The notes beneath the pieces were generated by a model. The model was not told where the DNA came from, did not search any database, and worked only from the letters and a program-made list of their open reading frames with translations. From NCBI GenBank assembly GCA_039208045.1, contig JBCCRH010000284.1, positions 1 through 8,255 of the forward strand: a stretch of 8,255 bases of DNA. The letters run 5' to 3'. This document shows positions 1 to 6,845 of the stretch, in pieces. The stretch's first letter is position 1; every line of letters starts with the position of its first letter. Position numbers and translations under genes: made by a program. The DNA is from JBCCRH01 sp039208045. Lineage in GTDB: Bacteria > Bacteroidota > Bacteroidia > Chitinophagales > Saprospiraceae.

Positions 1-1
1 C

Positions 2-748
2 ACCCTCATGTCATCGGGTATTCGAGATATTCTCATCATCTCCACCCCGCACGACCTCCCCAACTTCCAAAAACTCCTCAAAGACGGTAGCGACATCGGC
101 TGCAACTTCTCCTACATCGCCCAGCACGAACCCAATGGCCTCGCCCAAGCCTTCGTACTCGGCGAATCCTTTATTGGCAACGACAGCGTGGCCCTCATCC
201 TCGGCGATAACATCTTCTACGGTGCTGGCCTCAAAGAACTCTTACAAAGCTCCGTAGACCCCACTGGAGGCGTCGTCTTCGCCTACCAAGTCGCCGACCC
301 CCAACGCTACGGCGTCGTCGAATTCGACGAGCACTTCAACGCCCTCAGCATCGAAGAAAAACCCCAGCACCCCAAGTCGAACTACGCCGTACCCGGCCTC
401 TACTTCTACGACAACCAAGTCATTGACATTGCAAAGAACCTAAAGCCCAGCGCCCGCGGCGAATACGAAATTACCGACGTCAACAAGCACTACCTCCGCG
501 CGGAAGCCCTCAAAGTAGGCGTCCTCGGCCGGGGCGTCGCCTGGCTCGACACCGGCACCCACGACTCGCTCATGCAAGCCGGGCAGTTCATCCAAGTGAT
601 CGAAGCGCGCCAAGGCCTAAAGATTGGTTGTATTGAAGAGGTGGCTTATGAGATGGGTTTTATTGATGATGCGCAGCTGGAGGCACTAGGGCAGAAGTAT
701 ATTAAGAGTGGGTATGGGGAGTATTTGTTGAGGTTGTTGGGTAACTAG
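2..748 (+). CDS. rfbA: Glucose-1-phosphate thymidylyltransferase, 5'-truncated by the window edge
   Basis: This enzyme (RmlA/RfbA) joins dTTP and glucose-1-phosphate to make dTDP-glucose, the first step towards dTDP-L-rhamnose and related cell-surface sugars; it is cytosolic. The frame is open from base 2, and the ATG at 8 is internal: the residues before and after it (TLM..GIRDILIISTP) match the middle of the family, so about 45-50 N-terminal residues, including the glycine-rich nucleotide-binding loop, lie outside the window. Visible family motifs are LGDNIFYG (Mg-binding Asp codon at 206-208), IEEKP, YAVPGLYFYD, GEYEITDVN and WLDTGTHDSL (second Mg-binding Asp). The C-terminal GYGEYLLRLL ending is also typical, and the full protein would be near the usual 290 residues. 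It converges on the xylose gene cluster and is functionally unrelated to it. Codon use changes sharply after about base 620. The family call is very secure; the pathway (rhamnose or another dTDP-sugar) is not shown here. Confidence 0.95.
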   Translation, partial: TLMSSGIRDILIISTPHDLPNFQKLLKDGSDIGCNFSYIAQHEPNGLAQAFVLGESFIGNDSVALILGDNIFYGAGLKELLQSSVDPTGGVVFAYQVADPQRYGVVEFDEHFNALSIEEKPQHPKSNYAVPGLYFYDNQVIDIAKNLKPSARGEYEITDVNKHYLRAEALKVGVLGRGVAWLDTGTHDSLMQAGQFIQVIEARQGLKIGCIEEVAYEMGFIDDAQLEALGQKYIKSGYGEYLLRLLGN

Positions 749-751
749 TTG

Positions 752-791
752 GTGCTGCTGGGAGCCTATTGTTCAAAGTCACCAGCAGCAC
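752..791. terminator. Inverted repeat between convergent genes, possible bidirectional terminator
   Basis: A perfect 10-bp inverted repeat, GTGCTGCTGG at 752-761 and CCAGCAGCAC at 782-791, flanks a 20-base loop. It sits in the 54-bp gap between the stop codons of rfbA and the minus-strand cluster, where a shared terminator would be expected. Against a classical intrinsic terminator, no T-tract follows either arm and the loop is long. It could instead be a 3'-end-stabilising hairpin. Confidence 0.45.
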
Positions 792-802
792 TGCTAAGTG
801 GA

Positions 803-1900
803 TCAATCTAGGTCTAGCTTAAACAACTCATTCCGAATATTCTTCTGATACGCCTCCAGCAACGCCTGCGCCAACAAAAACTCCTCGGAGTTTGGAGCAT
901 AGGTGTTCATCTTCTCTTGCAAGCGCTCCGCGCGTTGGCGGTACGAGAAGTCGTTGAAGAGGTCGAGGGCGCGCTCTAGGGTTCTGACGATTTGGCCGCC
1001 TTTGTTGCGGCCGTAGAACTGCTCTAGGATGGCGGCGGAGGCCAGCTTGGGGGTGAAGCCCTCTAGGTCGGGGCGGTCTTTGCCATCGACGTTGAGGACG
1101 AGGTAGGGGGCGTCGCCTTTGTATTCTTCTTGGGACTGTTTGTGGATGAGAGAGGCGGTGAGGTTGCCAAAGCCGTCGTTGACGACTTGGAGTTCGTGGT
1201 TGCTAAATTCGTTGCGGTCGTCTCGGTTGTAGACGACGTAGTGGCCGGAGCTGAAGACGGGGATGCCGGAAGTGAGGAAGCGCAGGTCCATATTGCCTTG
1301 GAGATAGGGACCGGTTTCGAAGGCATCGGTGAGGTCGCCTACGAGTTCGATGATGGCAGAGCCGGCTAGGAGGTAGCTCTGGGCGGGGACGAAGATGGGG
1401 AGGCCTGCCGTGGTAGAAAATAGATTGGCTACGGAGTTGATCGTGTCTCGGCGTAGGGAATCGACGACCAATTCGAAAGAGATGAAAACGGTGGAGGCAT
1501 CCAGGGAGGGGGTATAGTATACGATGGAAGAGCCGTTGGAAAAAGCGCCTGGTTTGAGGTATTGGTAGTCTCTGATGTTTTCCTGAATTTGGTTGATGGC
1601 GCGGGGCGCTGCGTCGTAGGTTTGGACGCTCTTGATACCGGAGACGACTAAGAGATCAGGGCGGCCGCCGAAGAACTTTCGGGGGGCATCGCCGGTGTAG
1701 ACGGTTAGTATTTCCACGCTAAGTGGCTTACCAATGCCTACCGGAGAAAAGCTGGGGATATTAGGCGTATCCGCGGGAGCGAGGAGACTCTTGGGTTTTG
1801 GAGCGGCGGTATCTAGGGCAGTTGTGCCGTTAATAGTGAGTTCTTCGTTGAATTCGTCGAGGTCGATTAAACCTTTATTGGAGGCGTAGAATAGGGCCAT
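803..1900 (-). CDS. Hypothetical protein, last gene of the xylose cluster
   Basis: I do not recognise this 365-residue protein. It has no signal peptide, no transmembrane segment and no obvious catalytic motif, and it contains neither cysteine nor tryptophan. Residues 25-55 are a Pro/Ala-rich, probably flexible stretch. Residues 58-275 alternate hydrophobic and polar residues in a way that suggests a mainly beta-strand domain (for example SVEILTVYTG, TVFISFELVVD, APYLVLNVDG). Residues 303-365 look helical and charged. The ATG at 1898-1900 lies 17 bp after the symporter stop, behind an A/C-rich leader (TAAACTAAAACTAACAACC) and no Shine-Dalgarno, so it is probably co-transcribed with the xyl genes. 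Its codon use (strong preference for C in third position) is unlike the four xyl genes and like rfbA, so it may not share their history or function. That it is a real gene is supported by length, spacing and coherent codon bias; its function is unknown. Confidence 0.8.
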   Translation of the reverse strand: MALFYASNKGLIDLDEFNEELTINGTTALDTAAPKPKSLLAPADTPNIPSFSPVGIGKPLSVEILTVYTGDAPRKFFGGRPDLLVVSGIKSVQTYDAAPRAINQIQENIRDYQYLKPGAFSNGSSIVYYTPSLDASTVFISFELVVDSLRRDTINSVANLFSTTAGLPIFVPAQSYLLAGSAIIELVGDLTDAFETGPYLQGNMDLRFLTSGIPVFSSGHYVVYNRDDRNEFSNHELQVVNDGFGNLTASLIHKQSQEEYKGDAPYLVLNVDGKDRPDLEGFTPKLASAAILEQFYGRNKGGQIVRTLERALDLFNDFSYRQRAERLQEKMNTYAPNSEEFLLAQALLEAYQKNIRNELFKLDLD

Positions 1901-1917
1901 TGGTTGTTAGTTTTAGT

Positions 1918-3531
1918 TTACCCCACAAAATACACCATTACTCCGATTACGGATAATATTAGCAGCAAAGAAGCGGCCACATCGACGAGCGTATAGCTAT
2001 TTTTTGCGGAAGCTTTCTGCGCTTCGGTCAGCGAGCCTAGGGTTAAGCCTTCGATCTGCTGAGCAGATGGGGGGGCAGTTAAGAGGCTTACGAGGATGCC
2101 GATGACTACAAAAAAGAGAAAAAGATAAATCGCCAAATGTGCAAAATTGATGGCTGCAAAAGCAGCGAGCAGCCCAGTGCCTTGTCCACCAGTAGCTAGC
2201 TCTGCACCAATCCGCACAGCGGCTAGTACCACCCCTAGCGATAAAACGGCAATGGATCCCTGCGCAGTCATGCGTTTCCACAAAATACCCAAAAGGAAAA
2301 CGGCCGTAATGGGAGGAGCGATATAAGCCTGCACACTTTGCAGATATTGATATAAGGTTCCTTTAGATAAGCTCTCCAAAAAAGGCACCCACAAAAAGCC
2401 AATTACCATCACCGCAACCGTAGCATAGCGGCCAATATTCAGCAGCCGTTTTTCGGAAGATTCAGGATAGAGCTTTTTAAAAATATCGACCGTAAAAATG
2501 GTGGAGCTAGAATTAAAAACAGAAGCAAGCGAGCTCATCAACGCAGCCATCAGGCCCGCCGCTACCAGCCCGCGCAGCCCCGCAGGCAATAGGTAGGAGA
2601 CCAAAGAAGGGAAAACCTCGTCACTTTTCTCATAGCTCAGCAGGCCCTTTTGCTTCAGCACATAAGCGATAATGCCGGGAACGAGAAAGATAAAAATCGG
2701 CAAAATCTTCAGATAAGCACCAAAAATAGCGCCTCGCCGCCCCACCTTGATATTGGCAGCCGACAGCGTACGTTGTACAATATACTGATCGGTACACCAG
2801 TACCAAATGCCGACAATCGTTCCCCCAAACACCATTCCTGTCCACGGAAAATCAGGATCACTCGAAGGGCGCCACATATTGAAATGCCCGGGGCCAGCCG
2901 CCATTTTGAGTTCACTCCAACCCCCTACGGCCTGCAAGCCCAGAATGGTAATGATAAATGCACCTATGATGAGAATAACGGTTTGAATGGCTTCCGTGTA
3001 CACGACAGCTCGCATGCCTCCAAGTATGGTATACAATCCCGTCACCAAGACGGTCAGTAAGGCACTAAGCGTAAAGTCCAGGTTGAGGAGATTAGAAATG
3101 ACAATCCCTCCAGCGTAGATCGTCACCGAAACCTTCGTCAAAATATACCCCAGAATCGAAAAAACAGCCAGGAACCAGCGCGACCGACTATCAAATCGTT
3201 TCTCCAAAAACTCAGGCATGGTATACACCCCGCTCCGCATATAGAACGGTAGAAAAAGCCACCCCAGCAACAGCACAATCCAAGCATGCAATTCATAATG
3301 GGCCAGCGGCATATTGCCTGCAGCGCCCGTCCCCGCTAGGCCGACCACATGCTCCGAACCGATATTAGAAGCAAAAATAGAAGCGCCGATCACAAACCAC
3401 CCCACATTGCGCCCCGCTAAAAAGTAGTCTTCCGTATCTTTGGTCTCCTGCCGGATCACCCAGTACGCTACCCCTAAGAGCACTACAAAATAAGCTACCA
3501 ATACGATCCAATCTAAGGGTTCAAATGCCAT
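1918..3531 (-). CDS. Sodium/sugar symporter, SSS (SLC5) family, probable xylose importer
   Basis: This is a 537-residue inner-membrane transporter, close in length to Vibrio vSGLT (about 540). Members couple Na+ entry to uptake of sugars or other solutes through a LeuT-type fold. Many hydrophobic segments span the protein, starting at residues 7-26 and ending at about 515-536. Recognisable family signatures are the broken-helix region IGASIFASNIGSEHVVGLAG (48-67), the GGMRAVVYTEAIQ loop (171-183), YWCTDQYIVQRTLSA (244-258) and the SSS signature around GLMAALMSSLASVFNSSSTI (326-345), whose Ala/Ser residues normally form the sodium site. The final helix follows a polar stretch at 488-512. It lies 12 bp downstream of xylA and 17 bp upstream of the hypothetical gene, all on one strand. 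The family assignment is very secure. Xylose as substrate is inferred only from the operon; glucose, galactose or a xylo-oligosaccharide is possible. Confidence 0.93.
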   Translation of the reverse strand: MAFEPLDWIVLVAYFVVLLGVAYWVIRQETKDTEDYFLAGRNVGWFVIGASIFASNIGSEHVVGLAGTGAAGNMPLAHYELHAWIVLLLGWLFLPFYMRSGVYTMPEFLEKRFDSRSRWFLAVFSILGYILTKVSVTIYAGGIVISNLLNLDFTLSALLTVLVTGLYTILGGMRAVVYTEAIQTVILIIGAFIITILGLQAVGGWSELKMAAGPGHFNMWRPSSDPDFPWTGMVFGGTIVGIWYWCTDQYIVQRTLSAANIKVGRRGAIFGAYLKILPIFIFLVPGIIAYVLKQKGLLSYEKSDEVFPSLVSYLLPAGLRGLVAAGLMAALMSSLASVFNSSSTIFTVDIFKKLYPESSEKRLLNIGRYATVAVMVIGFLWVPFLESLSKGTLYQYLQSVQAYIAPPITAVFLLGILWKRMTAQGSIAVLSLGVVLAAVRIGAELATGGQGTGLLAAFAAINFAHLAIYLFLFFVVIGILVSLLTAPPSAQQIEGLTLGSLTEAQKASAKNSYTLVDVAASLLLILSVIGVMVYFVG

Positions 3532-3543
3532 GTTTTGTAGGTA

Positions 3544-4869
3544 TTAAAGGTGATTATTAATAATATTTTCCAACAACTCCTGCTGGCCACTGATCTGCGC
3601 GGGCTCGCCATAGGTTGCAGCTAAAGCCGATAGGTCCTTCAAGGACAACTTGCCTTTTTCAAACTGCTTGCCTTTGCCCTCATCAAAAGAAGCATAGCGC
3701 TTCTTTCTGATCTTGGTATAGTCCGAATGCTTAAGGATCGACTCTGCCGCCAATAGACTCCGGGCAAAGGCATCCATCCCACCGATGTGGGCATAAAACA
3801 GATCAGTAAGGTCTGTAGAGTTACGTCTTACCTTGGCGTCAAAATTGATGCCGCCCCCCTGCAAGCCTCCCGACTGCAAAAGCACCAGCATCGCTTGCGT
3901 CAACTCAAAAAGGTCCATCGGAAACTGATCGGTATCCCAGCCATTTTGGTAGTCGCCCCGATTGGCATCCATAGAGCCGAGCAAGCCGGCATCAGCGGCT
4001 ACTTGGAGTTCGTGCTCAAAGGTGTGTCCAGCTAAGGTAGCGTGATTAACTTCTATATTGATTTTGAAATCATCGAGAAGATCATACTGTCTCAAAAAAC
4101 CGATCACCGTAGCCGTATCAAAATCATATTGGTGCTTAGAAGGCTCCATGGGTTTGGGTTCTATAAAGAACGTCCCTTGAAAACCGTTTTTGCGGGCATA
4201 GTCCCTGCACAGATGTAGAAATTGAGCCAAATGCTCTTGCTCACGCTTCATATCTGTATTGAGCAAGGAAAGGTAGCCTTCTCGACCGCCCCAAAACACA
4301 TAGTTCTCCCCGCCCAGCTTGATCGTAGTATCGATGGCATTTTTCACTTGGCCAGCAGCATGGCAGACGACTTTAAAGTCTGGATTGGTCGCCGCCCCAT
4401 TCATGTAGCGCGGATGGCTAAAGAGGTTGGCTGTTCCCCAAAGCACTTTGATACCCGATTGTTCCTGTTTTTCAAGGGCATAATCGGCAAGTTTCATCAG
4501 GCGCTTACGGCTAGCTTGGAGGGTCGCTCCCTCTTCTATCATATCCACATCGTGGAAGCAGTAGTATTGAATACCAAGCTTAGTCATAAACTCAAAAGCC
4601 GCATCCATTTTATCTTTGGCGCGCTGTATGGGTTTTTCTGCTTTGTCCCATGGGAATAGGCGGGTGCCGAGCCCAAAGGGATCGCCTCCCGTATTGCAGA
4701 ACGAATGCCAGTAAGCTACCGCAAATTTGAAGTGCTGTGCCATGGGCTTGCCCATCACTTTTCGCTTGGGATCGTAGTATCGAAACGACAATGGGTTTTT
4801 GGATTTTCGACCTTCATAAACGATTGGGTTAATCCCCTTGAAGTATTCTTTTTTGCCTTTTAGTATCAT
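3544..4869 (-). CDS. xylA: Xylose isomerase
   Basis: XylA interconverts D-xylose and D-xylulose in the cytosol, using two divalent metal ions. The 441-residue length matches the longer (class II) isomerases such as E. coli XylA (440). The catalytic set is complete: His106 and Asp109 in CFHDVD; metal ligand Glu237 and catalytic Lys239 in FFIEPKPMEPSKHQYDFD; Glu273 and His276 in NIEVNHATLAGHTFEHEL; Asp301 in GSMDANRGD; Asp312 and Asp314 in WDTDQFP; and Asp344 in GGINFDAKVRR. The FKFAVAYWHSFCNTGGDPFG block near residues 48-66 is also characteristic. The ATG at 4867-4869 follows the xylulokinase stop by 18 bp, behind an A-rich leader without a Shine-Dalgarno. Its product is the substrate of the upstream kinase gene. 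No frameshift or missing key residue is seen. Confidence 0.97.
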   Translation of the reverse strand: MILKGKKEYFKGINPIVYEGRKSKNPLSFRYYDPKRKVMGKPMAQHFKFAVAYWHSFCNTGGDPFGLGTRLFPWDKAEKPIQRAKDKMDAAFEFMTKLGIQYYCFHDVDMIEEGATLQASRKRLMKLADYALEKQEQSGIKVLWGTANLFSHPRYMNGAATNPDFKVVCHAAGQVKNAIDTTIKLGGENYVFWGGREGYLSLLNTDMKREQEHLAQFLHLCRDYARKNGFQGTFFIEPKPMEPSKHQYDFDTATVIGFLRQYDLLDDFKINIEVNHATLAGHTFEHELQVAADAGLLGSMDANRGDYQNGWDTDQFPMDLFELTQAMLVLLQSGGLQGGGINFDAKVRRNSTDLTDLFYAHIGGMDAFARSLLAAESILKHSDYTKIRKKRYASFDEGKGKQFEKGKLSLKDLSALAATYGEPAQISGQQELLENIINNHL

Positions 4870-4887
4870 GTTACTAATTTCTTGTTG

Positions 4888-6837
4888 TTAATCCCCATCC
4901 GTGATGGCATCCAAAAAGGAAAACAGCGACTTGCCCTTTGCTACGCTCAGCTTTTTTCGGAGCCGATAGCGCTTGGTTTCTGCGCCTCGATAGGAGAGGT
5001 TGAGCTTTTCAGCGATTTCTTTGGTCGTAAATTTGAGTCTTAAGTACTTGCACATTTTCAACTCCTCAAAACTCAGATCAGGGAATAGCGCATTGAGATT
5101 GCGGATAAAAGGCTCGGAGAGCAGGTTCATATGGCTAGTGATTTGCTCAAACTCATCCGCATTGCGCTCTAGTTTGTTGAGCATTTTCCGCACTTCTATA
5201 TTTTGGTAATTTCCATTTAGACTCGCCAGATGAATGCGCATTTCATCCAGTTTGCGCTGCTGTTCTGCCAACAACATGTATTGCTTCGCAATGATCTCAT
5301 TCTTTTCTTGGAGCGCCAAGCTCTCCTCTTCATTCGCTTGGCCTCTTTGTTTGGATGCCAATAATTCTTCTAAATGATCCGTCCAATAGCGGTACGCTTG
5401 GAGGTAGGCAGCTTTGTCGGGAGCAGGTTGGTAGCGCTTTATCGGCTTTATTTTGGCCATCACCCGCTCGATGGATGTGTACCGCCCACAGCCATAGCCT
5501 GCGGCCAGTGCGGCCCCCACGGCACCAGTAGTATCCACCACCTCAATCTCAATGTTGAGCAGCGTGGCAATGGTGGTGGCAAACACTTCCGACTGGAACA
5601 TATTATCATTACCCACCCGCATTTTGCTAATCTCCATCCCCATCTCTTGAAGGATATTAATCCCATACACAAAAGTAAAGGCCACCCCCTCCAGGGCTGC
5701 TCGATAGATATGTGCTCGACCGTGCCGGTTAAACTCAATATTGCGGATATGACTCTCTAGATTAATATTCCGAAAAATACGCTCCGCTCCATTTCCGAAA
5801 GGGAAAATCAGTACGCCCTCTGAACCCACCGGCACGCTAGACAGCATCCGCTCCATATCGTCATAGCTGCGGTTGGGCCGCGCAATTTGCTTACGCAACC
5901 AGCTATACTGTATGCCCGCACCATTGATACAGAGCAACACGCCGATTCGAGTTTTCTTTTTAGAATAATTGACGTGGGCAAAGGCATTGATGCGGGAATG
6001 TTCATCCACCACGGTCTTATCCACTACTCCATATACCACTCCCGAAGTACCACTGGTCGCCGCGATCTCGCCCGGACGGAGCACATTGAGCGATAGTGCA
6101 TTGTTGGGTTGGTCGCCAGCGCGATAGGCGATGCTGGTGCCTATTGCCAGCCCAGTTTCTTTGGACGCTTCCGCAGAAAGAGTGCCTGTTACAGAAAAGG
6201 TAGGCAGTACCTCTGGGATGAGGTCGGGTGCAATGCCGTAGTAATCCAGCACTTTAGTCGCCAGTTTTTTCTCTTTGAAGTTCCATAAAATGCCTTCGGA
6301 TAGCCCGGAGATGGTAGTACTAATTTTTCCCGTCAATCGCATCGCGATATAGTCGCCAGGAAGCATGATCTTATGAATCTTCTTGTAGATATCGGGCTCA
6401 TTATCTTTGACCCACTTGAGCTTGCTAGCCGTAAAATTCCCTGGGGAGTTTTGGTAGTGCTCTAGGCAAAACGCTTCCGACAAGTGCTTAAAAGCACGAT
6501 CGCCAATAGACACCGCACGGCTATCGCACCAGATAATAGCGGGCCGAAGCACCTGCTGGTTTTCATTCACCACTACTAAACCATGCATCTGATAGCTAAT
6601 GCCAATGGACTGAATTGTGCTTGGGTCAATAGTATTGTCTTCAATAATCTTCTTGGTCCCCAGACACAAATAGCGCCACCACAGTTCCGGCTGTTGTTCC
6701 GCCCAGCCTTTTTTCCTGGACAGCATCTCCATTTCCTGCTCTGGAAATTGTACAATATCCACGACTTGCTGCGTCTGGGCATCTACCAAGGCCGTCTTTA
6801 CCGACGAGCTTCCTATATCGTATCCGAGTAAGTACAT
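4888..6837 (-). CDS. xylB: Xylulokinase (FGGY) fused to a C-terminal coiled coil and LuxR-like HTH domain
   Basis: Residues 1-495 form a complete FGGY carbohydrate kinase that would phosphorylate D-xylulose with ATP to xylulose-5-phosphate. Visible motifs are the phosphate-binding YDIGSSSVKTALVD (6-19), substrate-region QMHGLV (83-88), IIWCDSRA (101-108), catalytic Asp242 in RAGDQPNNALS, ATP-site TSGTSGVVYG (261-270) and GNDNMFQSEVFA..VDTTGAVGAALAAGYGCG (409-451), close to Bacteroides-type xylulokinases. Normal family members end near residue 500. This one continues in frame to 649: residues about 500-575 are charged, heptad-like and probably a coiled coil, and 584-640 form a helix-turn-helix (FPDLSFEELKMCKYLRL, TTKEIAEKLNLS, then the basic RGAETKRYRLRKKL), ending SLFSFLDAI. 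I chose the ATG at 6835-6837 because YLLGYDIG begins the fold there, 8 bp after the upstream stop; an in-frame start at 6876 would add 13 residues unlike the family. The kinase call is secure. DNA binding by the extension is inferred from sequence pattern. Confidence 0.94.
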   Translation of the reverse strand: MYLLGYDIGSSSVKTALVDAQTQQVVDIVQFPEQEMEMLSRKKGWAEQQPELWWRYLCLGTKKIIEDNTIDPSTIQSIGISYQMHGLVVVNENQQVLRPAIIWCDSRAVSIGDRAFKHLSEAFCLEHYQNSPGNFTASKLKWVKDNEPDIYKKIHKIMLPGDYIAMRLTGKISTTISGLSEGILWNFKEKKLATKVLDYYGIAPDLIPEVLPTFSVTGTLSAEASKETGLAIGTSIAYRAGDQPNNALSLNVLRPGEIAATSGTSGVVYGVVDKTVVDEHSRINAFAHVNYSKKKTRIGVLLCINGAGIQYSWLRKQIARPNRSYDDMERMLSSVPVGSEGVLIFPFGNGAERIFRNINLESHIRNIEFNRHGRAHIYRAALEGVAFTFVYGINILQEMGMEISKMRVGNDNMFQSEVFATTIATLLNIEIEVVDTTGAVGAALAAGYGCGRYTSIERVMAKIKPIKRYQPAPDKAAYLQAYRYWTDHLEELLASKQRGQANEEESLALQEKNEIIAKQYMLLAEQQRKLDEMRIHLASLNGNYQNIEVRKMLNKLERNADEFEQITSHMNLLSEPFIRNLNALFPDLSFEELKMCKYLRLKFTTKEIAEKLNLSYRGAETKRYRLRKKLSVAKGKSLFSFLDAITDGD

Positions 6838-6845
6838 ACCGTGGT

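Noticed and set aside
8..10. ATG at 8 as the start of rfbA
   Set aside because: The frame is open upstream and the preceding residues continue the family match; about 45-50 conserved N-terminal residues would be missing from a start here.
1063..1369. Overlapping open frames on both strands inside the hypothetical gene (for example a Ser/Thr/Pro-rich minus-strand frame and a Val/Ala-rich plus-strand frame)
   Set aside because: Low-complexity translations produced by the strong third-position C bias of the 803-1900 gene.
2650..3060. Plus-strand open frame of 136 codons opposite the symporter
   Set aside because: It is antisense to conserved transmembrane coding sequence and its composition reflects the complementary strand.
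4222..4659. Plus-strand open frame of 145 codons opposite xylA
   Set aside because: It lies wholly antisense to a fully conserved enzyme gene and shows no recognisable domain, so it is a shadow.
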